Position numbers and translations under genes: made by a program. From positions 1,922,001-1,986,000 of the forward strand of contig NZ_CP168496.1 of the NCBI RefSeq assembly GCF_042944905.1: 64,000 nucleotides of DNA. Direction: 5' to 3'. The notes beneath the pieces are model-generated. The model was given only the letters and a program-made list of their open reading frames with translations. It did not search any database and had not been told where the DNA came from. The DNA comes from Psychrobacillus sp042944905. GTDB lineage: Bacteria; Bacillota; Bacilli; Bacillales_A; Planococcaceae. Every line of letters begins with the position of its first letter. The stretch's first letter is position 1. Of the stretch, positions 53,940-61,725 are shown piece after piece.

Positions 53940-54739
53940 TTACTTTTTTTCTTTTACAGCCAGTTTAACCGATATATTAATTTCTTCTGTAAACACGCCA
54001 GTTGGATCGATGGCCAATAGTTCTTCTTTTAAATGCTCTTCAAACGAATCCACATTTTCTCCAAGAAATCGTTTAGAACCATAAGAAGTCGAGTAGTGAT
54101 TGCCGATTATAGAATCGATTGTCCAACAATGCGCATAGGGTGGGATCTGATGAACTTCTAAACCAAAATTTGAATTTGCAATTATTTCCTGGTGTGTAAT
54201 TTCCGGATGGGAATAAATCGTATTACCTGCTCTTCTTTCATTTCCATACCAATGGTTTACTACATCTTTCACTTTCATTTGCCACGGTAAAAGTATTCCA
54301 TTTGGAGAAAAATTGTCTATGATAGCTATACCACCGCCAACAGAGATCATTTCATATAAATGATCTAGAACGACTGGTCTATCCATCCAGTGAAAAGCCT
54401 TTGCAATAATTACCATTCTGAACTCATCATTGGATTGGCTTTTATATTTTTCAATGTCCCCATTAAACCACTCTATATTTTCTATCCGATATTCTCTGCT
54501 AAGATTTTGTGCTAGTTGAATCATTTCAGGTTCCATGTCGACTCCAACTATTTTTTCAACCCAATCTGAAAACCTTAAAGCTAGTCTTCCATCCCCACAG
54601 CCTAAATCTAACATTCGGCCATTTCCATCCAAATAAATCTAGTTATTAAAAATCTTATCAAGGAAGCAGAATATATTGGCCTATATCGTGAATAATATAA
54701 TGCTGCACCTTTAAATAAATCCTCACCGTAATTTACCAA
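53940..54739 (-). pseudogene. SAM methyltransferase gene with a one-base deletion
   Basis: A class I methyltransferase (motif I RMLDLGCGDGRLALRF, motif IV MVIIAKAFHWMD). Its first ~35 codons are in another frame: TTG 54739, preceded by AGGAGG, gives MVNYGEDLFKGAALYYSRYR and on to LITRF, the normal head of this family. The main frame resumes at LDGNGRMLDL. Between them the bases read AGA TTT AT TTG GAT, one base short of AGA TTT NAT TTG GAT. A lone frame beginning MDGNGRM lacks the head and a ribosome site, so the gene is probably inactive. Confidence 0.78.
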
Positions 54740-55023
54740 TTAACAATTGCCTCCTGAATTTTCGAAATGATTGTAGCTAGCTAATGTGATGTTGCTGGCT
54801 ATTTTCCACTTAATAAGATTAATTACTAATCGACTTTTCCTTTAATTCTTTTCATATACCTTATTCATCTATTATTTTTATTCCTTCAGCAAGATTCCAG
54901 TATTGCAAAAGTTCCAACTAATTTATAATTCACTAAAATTTTATAGACAATATAAATTTATCGGAGTGAAAATTGGAAATATAAAAGATAGTGAAGCATG
55001 TCTCTTTTTTCACAGAAAAAGCA

Positions 55024-55491
55024 TTATTTAACCATAACAATAAAATCCGAAAAATTTGTTGTAAATTCATTTTTCCTAACGAATCCAAGCTTTTCATATA
55101 AATGAATAGCTCGTTGATTAAACGTTGCTACAGTCAATCTAATAGGAGTACCAGAATGATTATTTTCTATATGACCTAGAATAAATGAGCAAAATTCAAA
55201 ACCGTTACCTTTACCTACAAGTTTCGGACTCATACCTAACCCTATATCCACGAAGTCATCTGAATAGACACCAAATTTGTTTCCAACTGGAACTTGTGCA
55301 AATTCCCCAATGCAAAAAAATCCTAACAATGCTTTATTTTGATTGAAAAGTGCATAGTAAAAACCATCTAGCATTTCCTTAATAGATTCATCCGTCAATT
55401 CATTATTATAGAAATCATATGGTTGCTCGTATTTCCAACCAAGTATTTTTTTCGCTATCTGCTCACTCATATTTTCAATACATATTTCCAA
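55024..55491 (-). CDS. GNAT-family N-acetyltransferase
   Basis: A 155-residue acetyltransferase. IGLGMSPKLVGKGNGFEFCSF carries the CoA loop (GKGNGF), and LTVATFNQRAIHLYEKLGF is the typical late motif. The start is taken at TTG 55491, after GGGTGG; ATG 55506 would place that ribosome site inside the gene. The acceptor is unknown. Confidence 0.82.
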   Translation of the reverse strand: MEICIENMSEQIAKKILGWKYEQPYDFYNNELTDESIKEMLDGFYYALFNQNKALLGFFCIGEFAQVPVGNKFGVYSDDFVDIGLGMSPKLVGKGNGFEFCSFILGHIENNHSGTPIRLTVATFNQRAIHLYEKLGFVRKNEFTTNFSDFIVMVK

Positions 55492-55553
55492 CTTTACACC
55501 ACCCATTAGTTATGTGATTCATCCATTTTTTTAGTTTCCAAGAACAAACAATA

Positions 55554-55757
55554 TCACTTGAAAAAGATTGATACAATAATAAAACCGATTATTAAAACAA
55601 GAATAAGTACCCCTGTACTTCTCCAACCCATATCCATAAAACTACCACTACTTGCTCGATTAAAAGCATCATTTAAATTCCCAGCTGGATTCCTTTTCAA
55701 TTCTTCTAGTCTTAATCTTTCTCTTCTATTTTCAGGTGTTTCCTTGTCTGTATTCAT
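55554..55757 (-). CDS. DUF6366-like small membrane protein
   Basis: A 67-residue protein with a charged cytoplasmic head (MNTDKETPENRRERLRLEEL), a NPAGNLNDAFNRA middle segment and one C-terminal helix (GVLILVLIIGFIIVSIFF). The layout matches the Bacillus DUF6366 family as I recall it. The role is unknown. AAAGGAGG gives a strong ribosome site. Confidence 0.78.
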   Translation of the reverse strand: MNTDKETPENRRERLRLEELKRNPAGNLNDAFNRASSGSFMDMGWRSTGVLILVLIIGFIIVSIFFK

Positions 55758-55772
55758 CTGAACACCTCCTTT

Positions 55773-56240
55773 TTATGAAGGAAAAAACTCCATAGGTTCT
55801 TTACAATGCTTATAACCATTTCGCTTATAGTAATCAATGCTATCATCACTTGGTCAAACGATGATAAATTCGTACTTCTCCCTCTCTACCCATTCGTTTA
55901 TAGCTGTGATCAATTTACTTCCTATGCCCTTATTTCTAAAATGCTTAATTGTATAGACATTTGTCATAAACGCAAATGGATGAGTTCTCCTACCAGGACG
56001 TGGTACTTTTTGTATTAATTCTATGTAGATATGAGATACGATTTTTGAGTTTTCCTCTGCAACCCAAATAAACCAGGTTTCACTATCGAAAGCTTTTTCT
56101 AAAAAGTCCTGACACTCTATTTTAAAAGCTTCTAAATCGCTCTCATCAAAAATTTTCGCTTGATTATCTTCCAGTGTGAAATCCCATCTCATATGAATCA
56201 ACCGGCCAATATCTTTACTTTCAGCGAGCCTAATATTCAT
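55773..56240 (-). pseudogene. GNAT acetyltransferase gene with in-frame TGA
   Basis: The reading from ATG 56240 (MNIRLAESKDIGRLIHMRWD, after AGAGGGAAG) contains the CoA loop KHFRNKGIGSKLITAI and reaches EYKEFIIV-like sequence (KYEFIIV). There it meets TGA at 55854-55856. The frame continues with PSDDSIDYYKRNGYKHCKEP to a TAA at 55773. YYKRNGY is the conserved GNAT C-terminal motif and W is expected between FIIV and PS, so TGG to TGA is the likely lesion. The 128-residue product lacks the last strand. Confidence 0.8.
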
Positions 56241-56265
56241 TATTCTTCCCTCTTTTTCTATTAAG

Positions 56266-57153
56266 TTAAGGAATTTTCAAGAAATTCAATACTTCCCTAA
56301 TAAATTTATCCGTTTCCTCTAATTCCGGAAAATGAGCACTGTGATTAAACAATTTCCATTCACTGTTTGCTAGGTTTCTATTAATAATATTAGAGATAGG
56401 AATCCCCGTATTTCGATCATGAACTCCAGTAATAAGTAATGTTTTATGTGGAATATCTTGAAGTCTTTCATATAAAGGTATTTCTGCCGGGTTTTCCTGC
56501 AAAGCTTCTAGCATCAGTCCTGTATTATGCAAATTACTTTCCTTTGCCAATTCTCGGTATTTTCTAGCTATATCTTGATTCACAAAGAATAATCGGTCAA
56601 CTGTATCATTATCAACAGTTCCCCATACCTTTTTGTATTTAGTTTCAATTGAGGTGTCTTCCTCTAGTATTTCTTCCATTTTTTGTACTAAAGGAGGATC
56701 TGCTATCGACACGAAACCAGCTATTTGTACCATATATTGGGTCTTTAAAGCCATTAAGCTTGGCCCAGATAGTACTAATTTGTTCATTATAGTTGGAATT
56801 GCATAACTAAATTCAAGTGCTAGTTCCCCACCAAATGAGTATCCTAATAAATCAACTTTATTGATACCCATCCACCGAAGAATTTTCGTGAAGTCATCAA
56901 TTAATTCATGAATAGAATAAGCATTATCGGAATTAGGTTTGCCACTTCTTCCGCATCCACGCTGTTCGTAATATACAACTGTTCTTTCTTTAGCAAGATA
57001 TGGACCAACTGTTCTTTCAAATGTATATAGGTTTCCTCCTGGACCACCATGAATAACAATTAACGGGATCGTATTATTTTCTTTCCCTTCAACTTTTATC
57101 CAATGTAGGATTCCATTGATAACTACTTGATATTCACCATTTTCAATTTTCAT
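56266..57153 (-). CDS. Alpha/beta hydrolase, proline-iminopeptidase-like
   Basis: A 295-residue alpha/beta hydrolase. The oxyanion region is HGGPGGNLYTF, YYEQRGCGRSGKP follows, the nucleophile elbow is LLGYSFGGELALEFSY (Ser about residue 106), and the acid and base are in TGVHDRNTGI and FNHSAHFPELEE. The HGGPG and EQRGCGRS motifs are those of peptidase family S33. The substrate is not known. GAAGGAGTAC precedes the ATG. It stands alone. Confidence 0.87.
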   Translation of the reverse strand: MKIENGEYQVVINGILHWIKVEGKENNTIPLIVIHGGPGGNLYTFERTVGPYLAKERTVVYYEQRGCGRSGKPNSDNAYSIHELIDDFTKILRWMGINKVDLLGYSFGGELALEFSYAIPTIMNKLVLSGPSLMALKTQYMVQIAGFVSIADPPLVQKMEEILEEDTSIETKYKKVWGTVDNDTVDRLFFVNQDIARKYRELAKESNLHNTGLMLEALQENPAEIPLYERLQDIPHKTLLITGVHDRNTGIPISNIINRNLANSEWKLFNHSAHFPELEETDKFIREVLNFLKIP

Positions 57154-57494
57154 ATGTACTCCTTCTTATATCCGTATGAAATACTAAGCATTTGTAACAA
57201 CAGTGTCAATTCGGCATTCTCCAATTTGCTTAATTAATCCAAAATAATGGTACAAAGCCAATCAAAGATAATAAAGCTACCATTCTATTTTCACAAAATG
57301 ACCTTTCTTACTATCTCTATATCATACTTACGTTTCCAAATATAATAAGTTCCATTATTCCAAAAATTACTTTCACATCTGACTGAACATTAGCACAAAC
57401 GTATGATTCTTATTAGATTTCCAGTCGAATAATTTTCTTTATTACACAAAAAAGGATCAGAAAAATCTGATCCTTTTGTTAATCGTTTCTATTC
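57154..57494. other. Intergenic stretch ending in a terminator
   Basis: Beyond the promoter region of the hydrolase gene and the terminator at 57450-57477 I see no gene or repeat. Confidence 0.5.
57448..57479 (-). terminator. Terminator of the PadR/HAAS/DUF4825 operon
   Basis: AAAAGGATCAGA (57450-57461) and TCTGATCCTTTT (57466-57477) form a perfect 12-bp stem. On the minus strand the last T-rich arm and TTTTGTGTAAT follow, 18 bp beyond the stop. Confidence 0.85.
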
Positions 57495-58046
57495 TTATTT
57501 CATGAGTTCTGTATAAGTTGCCAACCATTCGTCTAAATCATTTTTCTTCAGTGGTTCTTGAACTTTCTCCTTGAATTGTACAGGGTCAATTAAATTAGAT
57601 AGATTGCTGTTGAACCACTTTTCTACATTGCTACGTTGAACTGTAAAAGACTTACCCGGAAAACGCATCTCGATTTGCTGTAAATTTTTAATGAGGACAA
57701 AAGCAGCTGTCGTATTATATATAACCGCCTGTTGTATAGTACGTTCGGATTCGCCTTCCGAAGAGCCGTAATTAGTAATGAGTAGAAAATGACCTGAATC
57801 TATTTCAAATGTTCCAAGATGCTGTTTTAATGGCAAATTGCCAAATAGGTTAAAATCATTACTAGCATTCCCCATATAAAGATTTTCATATTTAAGCACT
57901 TTTTCATAATCATGCGTTTCTGGATCGAGTTGCTTCAAGTTCTCTTCTTCTCGAAGTTTTTCCTGACCTGGAAAATAAACCATTTGCATCCAGATGAAAG
58001 GAATAAGACCCACTACAAATAAACCTATGATCCATTTATTCTTCAT
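57495..58046 (-). CDS. DUF4825 membrane-anchored protein
   Basis: A 183-residue protein with one N-terminal membrane helix (KWIIGLFVVGLIPFIWMQM) and an extracellular domain containing NASNDFNLFGNLPLKQHLGTF, the part I match to DUF4825. The function is unknown. ATG 58046 overlaps the end of the HAAS gene, so the two are translationally coupled with the PadR regulator upstream. Confidence 0.78.
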   Translation of the reverse strand: MKNKWIIGLFVVGLIPFIWMQMVYFPGQEKLREEENLKQLDPETHDYEKVLKYENLYMGNASNDFNLFGNLPLKQHLGTFEIDSGHFLLITNYGSSEGESERTIQQAVIYNTTAAFVLIKNLQQIEMRFPGKSFTVQRSNVEKWFNSNLSNLIDPVQFKEKVQEPLKKNDLDEWLATYTELMK

Positions 58047-58698
58047 CTGTATCAACAATCCTTTTCAATTTATTCATTAGAAGAGGAAGAATAATTGTGA
58101 TAAGGGGAATTGCGTACATCAAACAAATTCCCGCAAATTCGTATGGTCCATTAATAGAAATTGGTCGCCAAAACCAGATATTACTACCAAAAACTAGCGC
58201 CGTTGTCATTCCCCATTTCATAAGAATAAATAAAGACCAAATAATCCAACTATATTTTCTCCATACAGCAATTTTGAAAAGATTTATGTTTACAGTATAT
58301 TTATTAAGAAACCCTCGACTAAAATATAGAACCAAATAAATTACGCCTATTAGAATAATGATAATGAAAAGAATCCAAGAAGTACCTCTTACTGAACTGA
58401 ATATACTTAAAGGAATGGTAAGAATCCATGCAAATAGTGTGTAGATAAGCGTCCATTGCATCAATTCCATAATAATATTACTGATCTGTACCGATTTTAC
58501 TCCATCGATTAGATCATCCAGTTTCTCCATCTTTCCAATACTAACTCGGAATGCTTCATCAAATGATATGTCCTTCTTTTGCAAGTCCTCTATTTCTGCT
58601 TCTAAATTGCCTATTACTTCTTCTTTTAATTCCAAAGTTTCATCTGTTTTAGGATATTTAGCAAACATTTTATCAACATGTTTTCTAACATCATTCAT
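58036..58698 (-). CDS. HAAS/permease-prefix-domain membrane protein
   Basis: A 220-residue protein. The first ~75 residues form the HAAS-type helical domain (RKHVDKMFAKYPKTDETLELKEEV...GNLEAEIEDL), and about four to five membrane helices follow. Proteins of this kind sit beside PadR regulators and often adjust membrane or antibiotic responses, but no activity is established. ATG 58698 follows AAGGAGTGAG; a GTG nine bases earlier overlaps that site. It overlaps padR by 8 bp. Confidence 0.82.
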   Translation of the reverse strand: MNDVRKHVDKMFAKYPKTDETLELKEEVIGNLEAEIEDLQKKDISFDEAFRVSIGKMEKLDDLIDGVKSVQISNIIMELMQWTLIYTLFAWILTIPLSIFSSVRGTSWILFIIIILIGVIYLVLYFSRGFLNKYTVNINLFKIAVWRKYSWIIWSLFILMKWGMTTALVFGSNIWFWRPISINGPYEFAGICLMYAIPLITIILPLLMNKLKRIVDTDEE

Positions 58699-59053
58699 TT
58701 TTCTCACTCCTTTCTTGAACTAACCGATCAATTAATTCTTTCGCTCTATTCCACGCTAATAAATTTTCCATGAATGCAGTTGAACCTTCATCCGTTAGTG
58801 CATAGTACTTTCTACGACCACCTTGCGACTGATCGCCCCAATATGCTTTTATAAAACCGGCTTTTTCAAGTCTTTTTAAACTACTATATAGCGTAGGTTC
58901 TTTTAAAATGTACTCTCCTGAACTTCCTTCAGAAATGGCTTTCATAATTTCATAGCCATAATTGTCTCCATTTTTTAAAACACGCAAAATAATTGTGTCG
59001 ATATTTCCACGTATCAAATCGGCACTTACTTCATTTCCAGACACAATCATCAC
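58691..59053 (-). CDS. PadR-family transcriptional regulator
   Basis: A 120-residue winged-helix regulator. The core reads RGNIDTIILRVLKNGDNYGYEIM, then LKEPTLYSSLKRLEKAGFIKAYW (recognition helix) and GGRRKYYALTDEG (wing), all within residues 15-90. It probably represses its own operon with the HAAS and DUF4825 genes. The start is ATG 59053 or the GTG nine bases later, the latter better spaced from AGAGGTG. Confidence 0.92.
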   Translation of the reverse strand: MMIVSGNEVSADLIRGNIDTIILRVLKNGDNYGYEIMKAISEGSSGEYILKEPTLYSSLKRLEKAGFIKAYWGDQSQGGRRKYYALTDEGSTAFMENLLAWNRAKELIDRLVQERSEKNE

Positions 59054-59118
59054 CTCTAATTAGAATGTATAACATATTACTGTGTGTGTCAATGTAATTT
59101 GTGTAACTTGGTAATATT

Positions 59119-59154
59119 AAAAAGCCAACTCACCAGAAGGCGAATTGGCTTTAC
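59119..59154 (-). terminator. Small inverted repeat between padR and the next gene
   Basis: AAAGCCAA (59121-59128) and TTGGCTTT (59145-59152) are exact complements; on the minus strand TTTAATATTAC follows. It is a weak terminator for the 59212-59661 gene. Confidence 0.5.
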
Positions 59155-59211
59155 AATTGAATCGGGTTATCATAAATCTGATTTATACATTGTAAGTAAG
59201 GAACAATATTT

Positions 59212-59661
59212 CTACATGGAAATTAATCCCATTAATAATTTTTCGATAAAATTCAAACTCCTGATGAAAACATAAACAGCTAATGGAATAAGTAATATAA
59301 AAAATGTCAAAATTAATAAGAACGCTTGTCTATATTTCAAATAGTAATACAAAGCTAATGAATGTAAAAAAATTGCTATTACGCAAACACTAGCAATCCA
59401 AAATGATTTTACAAAACTCACCTCATTTTTTAATAAGGCGACCTTTAGTTCATTTTCAGTTGTGACTTTGAAATCAAATTGTTCTTTTTGTATTAAACCT
59501 TTTTTAATTAAAGTTACTTTTTCTTGATTTACGTTTTGAAGTGAGTAACCACCTGGATAAATTTCTAGAAAAAATGAAATTGCACCTATAAATATTACTA
59601 TTAACACTAAAATAGAAGTAAACAATCTAAGTTGCTTAATAGAAAAACTTCTTTTAAACAA
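59212..59661 (-). CDS. Hypothetical membrane protein
   Basis: A 149-residue protein with an N-terminal helix (residues ~10-32), an outside loop (GGYSLQNVNQEKVTLIKKG) and two to three further helices (FWIASVCVIAIFLHSLALYYYL, AFLLILTFFILLIPLAVYVFI). No family was recognised. The start is TTG 59661 (MFKRSFSIKQ), correctly spaced from AAGGAGGG. The next gene upstream on this strand is another small membrane protein, so they may form a transcription unit. Confidence 0.7.
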   Translation of the reverse strand: MFKRSFSIKQLRLFTSILVLIVIFIGAISFFLEIYPGGYSLQNVNQEKVTLIKKGLIQKEQFDFKVTTENELKVALLKNEVSFVKSFWIASVCVIAIFLHSLALYYYLKYRQAFLLILTFFILLIPLAVYVFIRSLNFIEKLLMGLISM

Positions 59662-59750
59662 CGAATTTCCCTCCTTCTCAAGATGACACACGTCATTTTC
59701 CTACCACATTTCCCCAATATTTTCAGACTGATCAATGGCTACTTCTATAT

Positions 59751-60050
59751 TCAGTGAAATAAGGGTACAATTATTAGAAGAAGGATTGAACAAGAAACCA
59801 GTGAAATACTCACTCTTTTAGACAATTTTACTTGTCCCTCACCTTTGTAGAAGCCAGAGAATTGTAGCTTATTCCTATAGAGCACAAAAAACATTATAAA
59901 AATTGCCACACCCGGTAGAAATCCTAAATAAGAATTCCCAAAATCAACTTTGAAAATTCCATAAATATTATTTATAAAAAATCCCATAAAAACACCCGAA
60001 ATACCGAGTAACAAGATAATTCGAATTAATTCTAAAATGATTCTCAACAT
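59751..60050 (-). CDS. Small hypothetical membrane protein
   Basis: A 99-residue protein with three hydrophobic segments (IIRIILLLGISGVFMGFFI-like head, LGFLPGVAIFIMFFVL and VSISLVSCSILLLIIVPLF) separated by a basic loop (YRNKLQFSGFYKGEGQVKLSKR). No family was recognised. TAGGAGGG gives a good ribosome site. Confidence 0.7.
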   Translation of the reverse strand: MLRIILELIRIILLLGISGVFMGFFINNIYGIFKVDFGNSYLGFLPGVAIFIMFFVLYRNKLQFSGFYKGEGQVKLSKRVSISLVSCSILLLIIVPLFH

Positions 60051-60098
60051 AAACCCTCCTATTTAAAATAATTGGATTAGCATATATACCTTGTGTGC

Positions 60099-60683
60099 TT
60101 AATGAACCTCTAAGTGTTTGGTACAATTATATAGATTACAGTCCCACTTATTTTCGTAATTTTCTAGAATGGTTATTGATGTATTTTCAATGTATGTAGT
60201 TGGAAACATCTTAGGTAACAAGTGTTGTAATGTAAGTCCAATTAAAGCGCCATGGCTTACTACCAATATTCGCTTATCTTTATATGTAATTACTGCTTCA
60301 TCTAAAAATTCTAATCCTCTTTTTGCTACTTCTTCAATTTTTTCTAAACCCAGATCTAAATCTCTCCAATTGATTCCCCACTTTTGAAATCGTTCTTCTT
60401 CCGTTGTTCCTTCTATTTCACCACAATTGATTTCACGAATTCTTTGGTCGTAAATAGAAATAGGCATATTTAATTTATTTGCGATTATTTGTGTAGTTTC
60501 TTTAGCACGAGTTAAATTGCTTGAAATGATGACATTCCATTTCTCCTCTAGGGAAAGCCTATCTGCTAATGCATGAGCTTGCTTTATACCAATTTGGTTT
60601 AAAGGAATATCAGATATCCCCTGCGCTCTTCTAAGTTCATCCCATTCTGTCATACCATGCCTGATTAAACCTACTGTTGTCAC
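60099..60683 (-). CDS. Histidine phosphatase (phosphoglycerate-mutase-like)
   Basis: A 194-residue histidine phosphatase. The phosphohistidine motif is LIRHGMTEWD (residues ~6-15), SNLTRAKETTQIIA is the second arginine region, INCGEIEG the acid-base glutamate and VVSHGALIGLTL the second histidine. The substrate is unknown; relatives act on sugar phosphates or nucleotide-derived phosphates. The start is GTG 60683 (MTTVGLIRHG) after TTGGTGATA. It is a single gene. Confidence 0.88.
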   Translation of the reverse strand: MTTVGLIRHGMTEWDELRRAQGISDIPLNQIGIKQAHALADRLSLEEKWNVIISSNLTRAKETTQIIANKLNMPISIYDQRIREINCGEIEGTTEEERFQKWGINWRDLDLGLEKIEEVAKRGLEFLDEAVITYKDKRILVVSHGALIGLTLQHLLPKMFPTTYIENTSITILENYENKWDCNLYNCTKHLEVH

Positions 60684-60726
60684 GTGTATCACCAACTATC
60701 TTAGTTTTTTGCTCGTATAAAAAACT

Positions 60727-60870
60727 TTACTTTTTATCTTTAATTTCTGTAAGAAGTTCTGTTACACGATCGTTTTGATTTACTATTGTTTTTAACAGTT
60801 TTTCAATTGCCCTTAAAGAAAGTAAGATACAAAAAACAAAGAAAATAAGTAACCCTAGAATAAAGGTAAT
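60727..60870 (-). CDS. 47-residue membrane protein, probable ATT start
   Basis: A short protein with one membrane helix (FILGLLIFFVFCILLSL) and a charged helical tail (RAIEKLLKTIVNQNDRVTEL...KDKK). A perfect AAGGAGG lies eight bases before an ATT codon at 60870. The only canonical start in this frame (TTG, upstream) would begin at the ribosome site itself. ATT initiation is rare but known for infC. The peptide is protein-like; no family was recognised. Confidence 0.5.
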   Translation of the reverse strand: MTFILGLLIFFVFCILLSLRAIEKLLKTIVNQNDRVTELLTEIKDKK

Positions 60871-61310
60871 TTGAATTACCTCCTTCAATGAGTAGAATAC
60901 AACTTACCAATATTATACACTAATTCCAACCTACTTCTTTTAAAAACCTTTAAATTCGCTGAAAATATTGTAAGAAAAAACCTATTCCAACTAAAATTTT
61001 GCAAACCACTATATTTTGCGATTTTGACAGGGAGTTTTGCGATTTGAGCGTATTATTTTGCGATTCCAGCATCCTATTTTGCGATTTGAACTCTATAACT
61101 TGCGATTCGGTAGTTCAACCTATTAAAGTAGCTGAATCTTAGCCTTCACTGGACCCTATAGATAACAATTCTAGAAAGTTCTAATCGAGGCAAAAGAAAA
61201 AGCACCCAATAGGATGCTAGAAATTTATATTTTTTGTTTAATTCTATGAAGTTCCAGATCGTGTAACTGGGATTTTTCCAATAAGTATGCTGTTTTAGTC
61301 TCTATTGTTG
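60871..61310. other. Gene-free stretch with a 21-bp repeat array
   Basis: The main content is the TTGCGATT array (61014-61108). TTCCAACTAAA, the word of the 13.3-kb array, also occurs once just before it (near 60985). A 100-bp AT-rich segment follows it without visible genes. Confidence 0.55.
61014..61108. repeat. 21-bp periodic array, word TTGCGATT, five units
   Basis: TTGCGATT occurs at 61016, 61037, 61058, 61079 and 61100, an exact 21-bp step, mostly within a longer TTTTGCGATTTGA context. The other half of each unit varies. It lies between two short genes and has no coding or promoter features. Confidence 0.88.
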
Positions 61311-61547
61311 CTAGCGTTTCCGTCGTATGAGCGATTTGTTGTCCAAATTAGGTATACCATCTAACTTTTCTTCAACTCTGTCCAGTCGTGTATTTACCGC
61401 TTCGAAACCTGTTTTCATTTCTTGTTTTGTTTCTACTAATTCTTGTTTCATTCCATTCATTTCTTGTTTCATTTCTTGCACTTCTTGTTTCACTTCTTGC
61501 ATATCTTTTTTCATTTCAACTAATATTTTTAATACTTGATCTTCCAC
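61311..61547 (-). CDS. Small coiled-coil protein
   Basis: A 78-residue, highly charged protein. Residues ~15-45 repeat a heptad MKQE(V/M/L) pattern (QEVKQEVQEMKQEMNGM), giving a clear coiled coil, then NTRLDRVEEKLDGIP. It resembles small Bacillus coiled-coil proteins of unknown role. GTG 61547 is the start because AAAGGAGTG is spaced from it; a GTG upstream overlaps that ribosome site. A DUF5694 remnant lies just upstream. Confidence 0.72.
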   Translation of the reverse strand: MEDQVLKILVEMKKDMQEVKQEVQEMKQEMNGMKQELVETKQEMKTGFEAVNTRLDRVEEKLDGIPNLDNKSLIRRKR

Positions 61548-61559
61548 GGTTATCACTCC

Positions 61560-61701
61560 TTTTGTAGATTATAACATATTCAGGTTGATTGGTTTCTGCC
61601 CATTCAAAAACTTCTACAATACTTCTATGGTTTACATATCCCATCCAATCGATAGGATATATCTTTTCATTTCCCATTGCAGCACTAAGACGAAAGCCAA
61701 T
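61560..61701 (-). pseudogene. Remnant of a DUF5694-like gene
   Basis: The frame reads IGFRLSAAMGNEKIYPIDWM and continues GYVNHRSIVEVFEWAETNQP, which I recognise as the middle of DUF5694 proteins (the N-E-K-I-Y-x-x-D-W block). It has no start, is preceded by a stop and runs on without the rest of the domain. It is an internal fragment between two intact genes. Confidence 0.6.
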
Positions 61702-61725
61702 CTAGTTACCTCCTTTCATTTCAAA

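Noticed and set aside
55773..56240. TGA decoded as tryptophan or selenocysteine
   Set aside because: Other genes in the window end normally at TGA and no SECIS-like context was seen; a simple nonsense mutation explains it.
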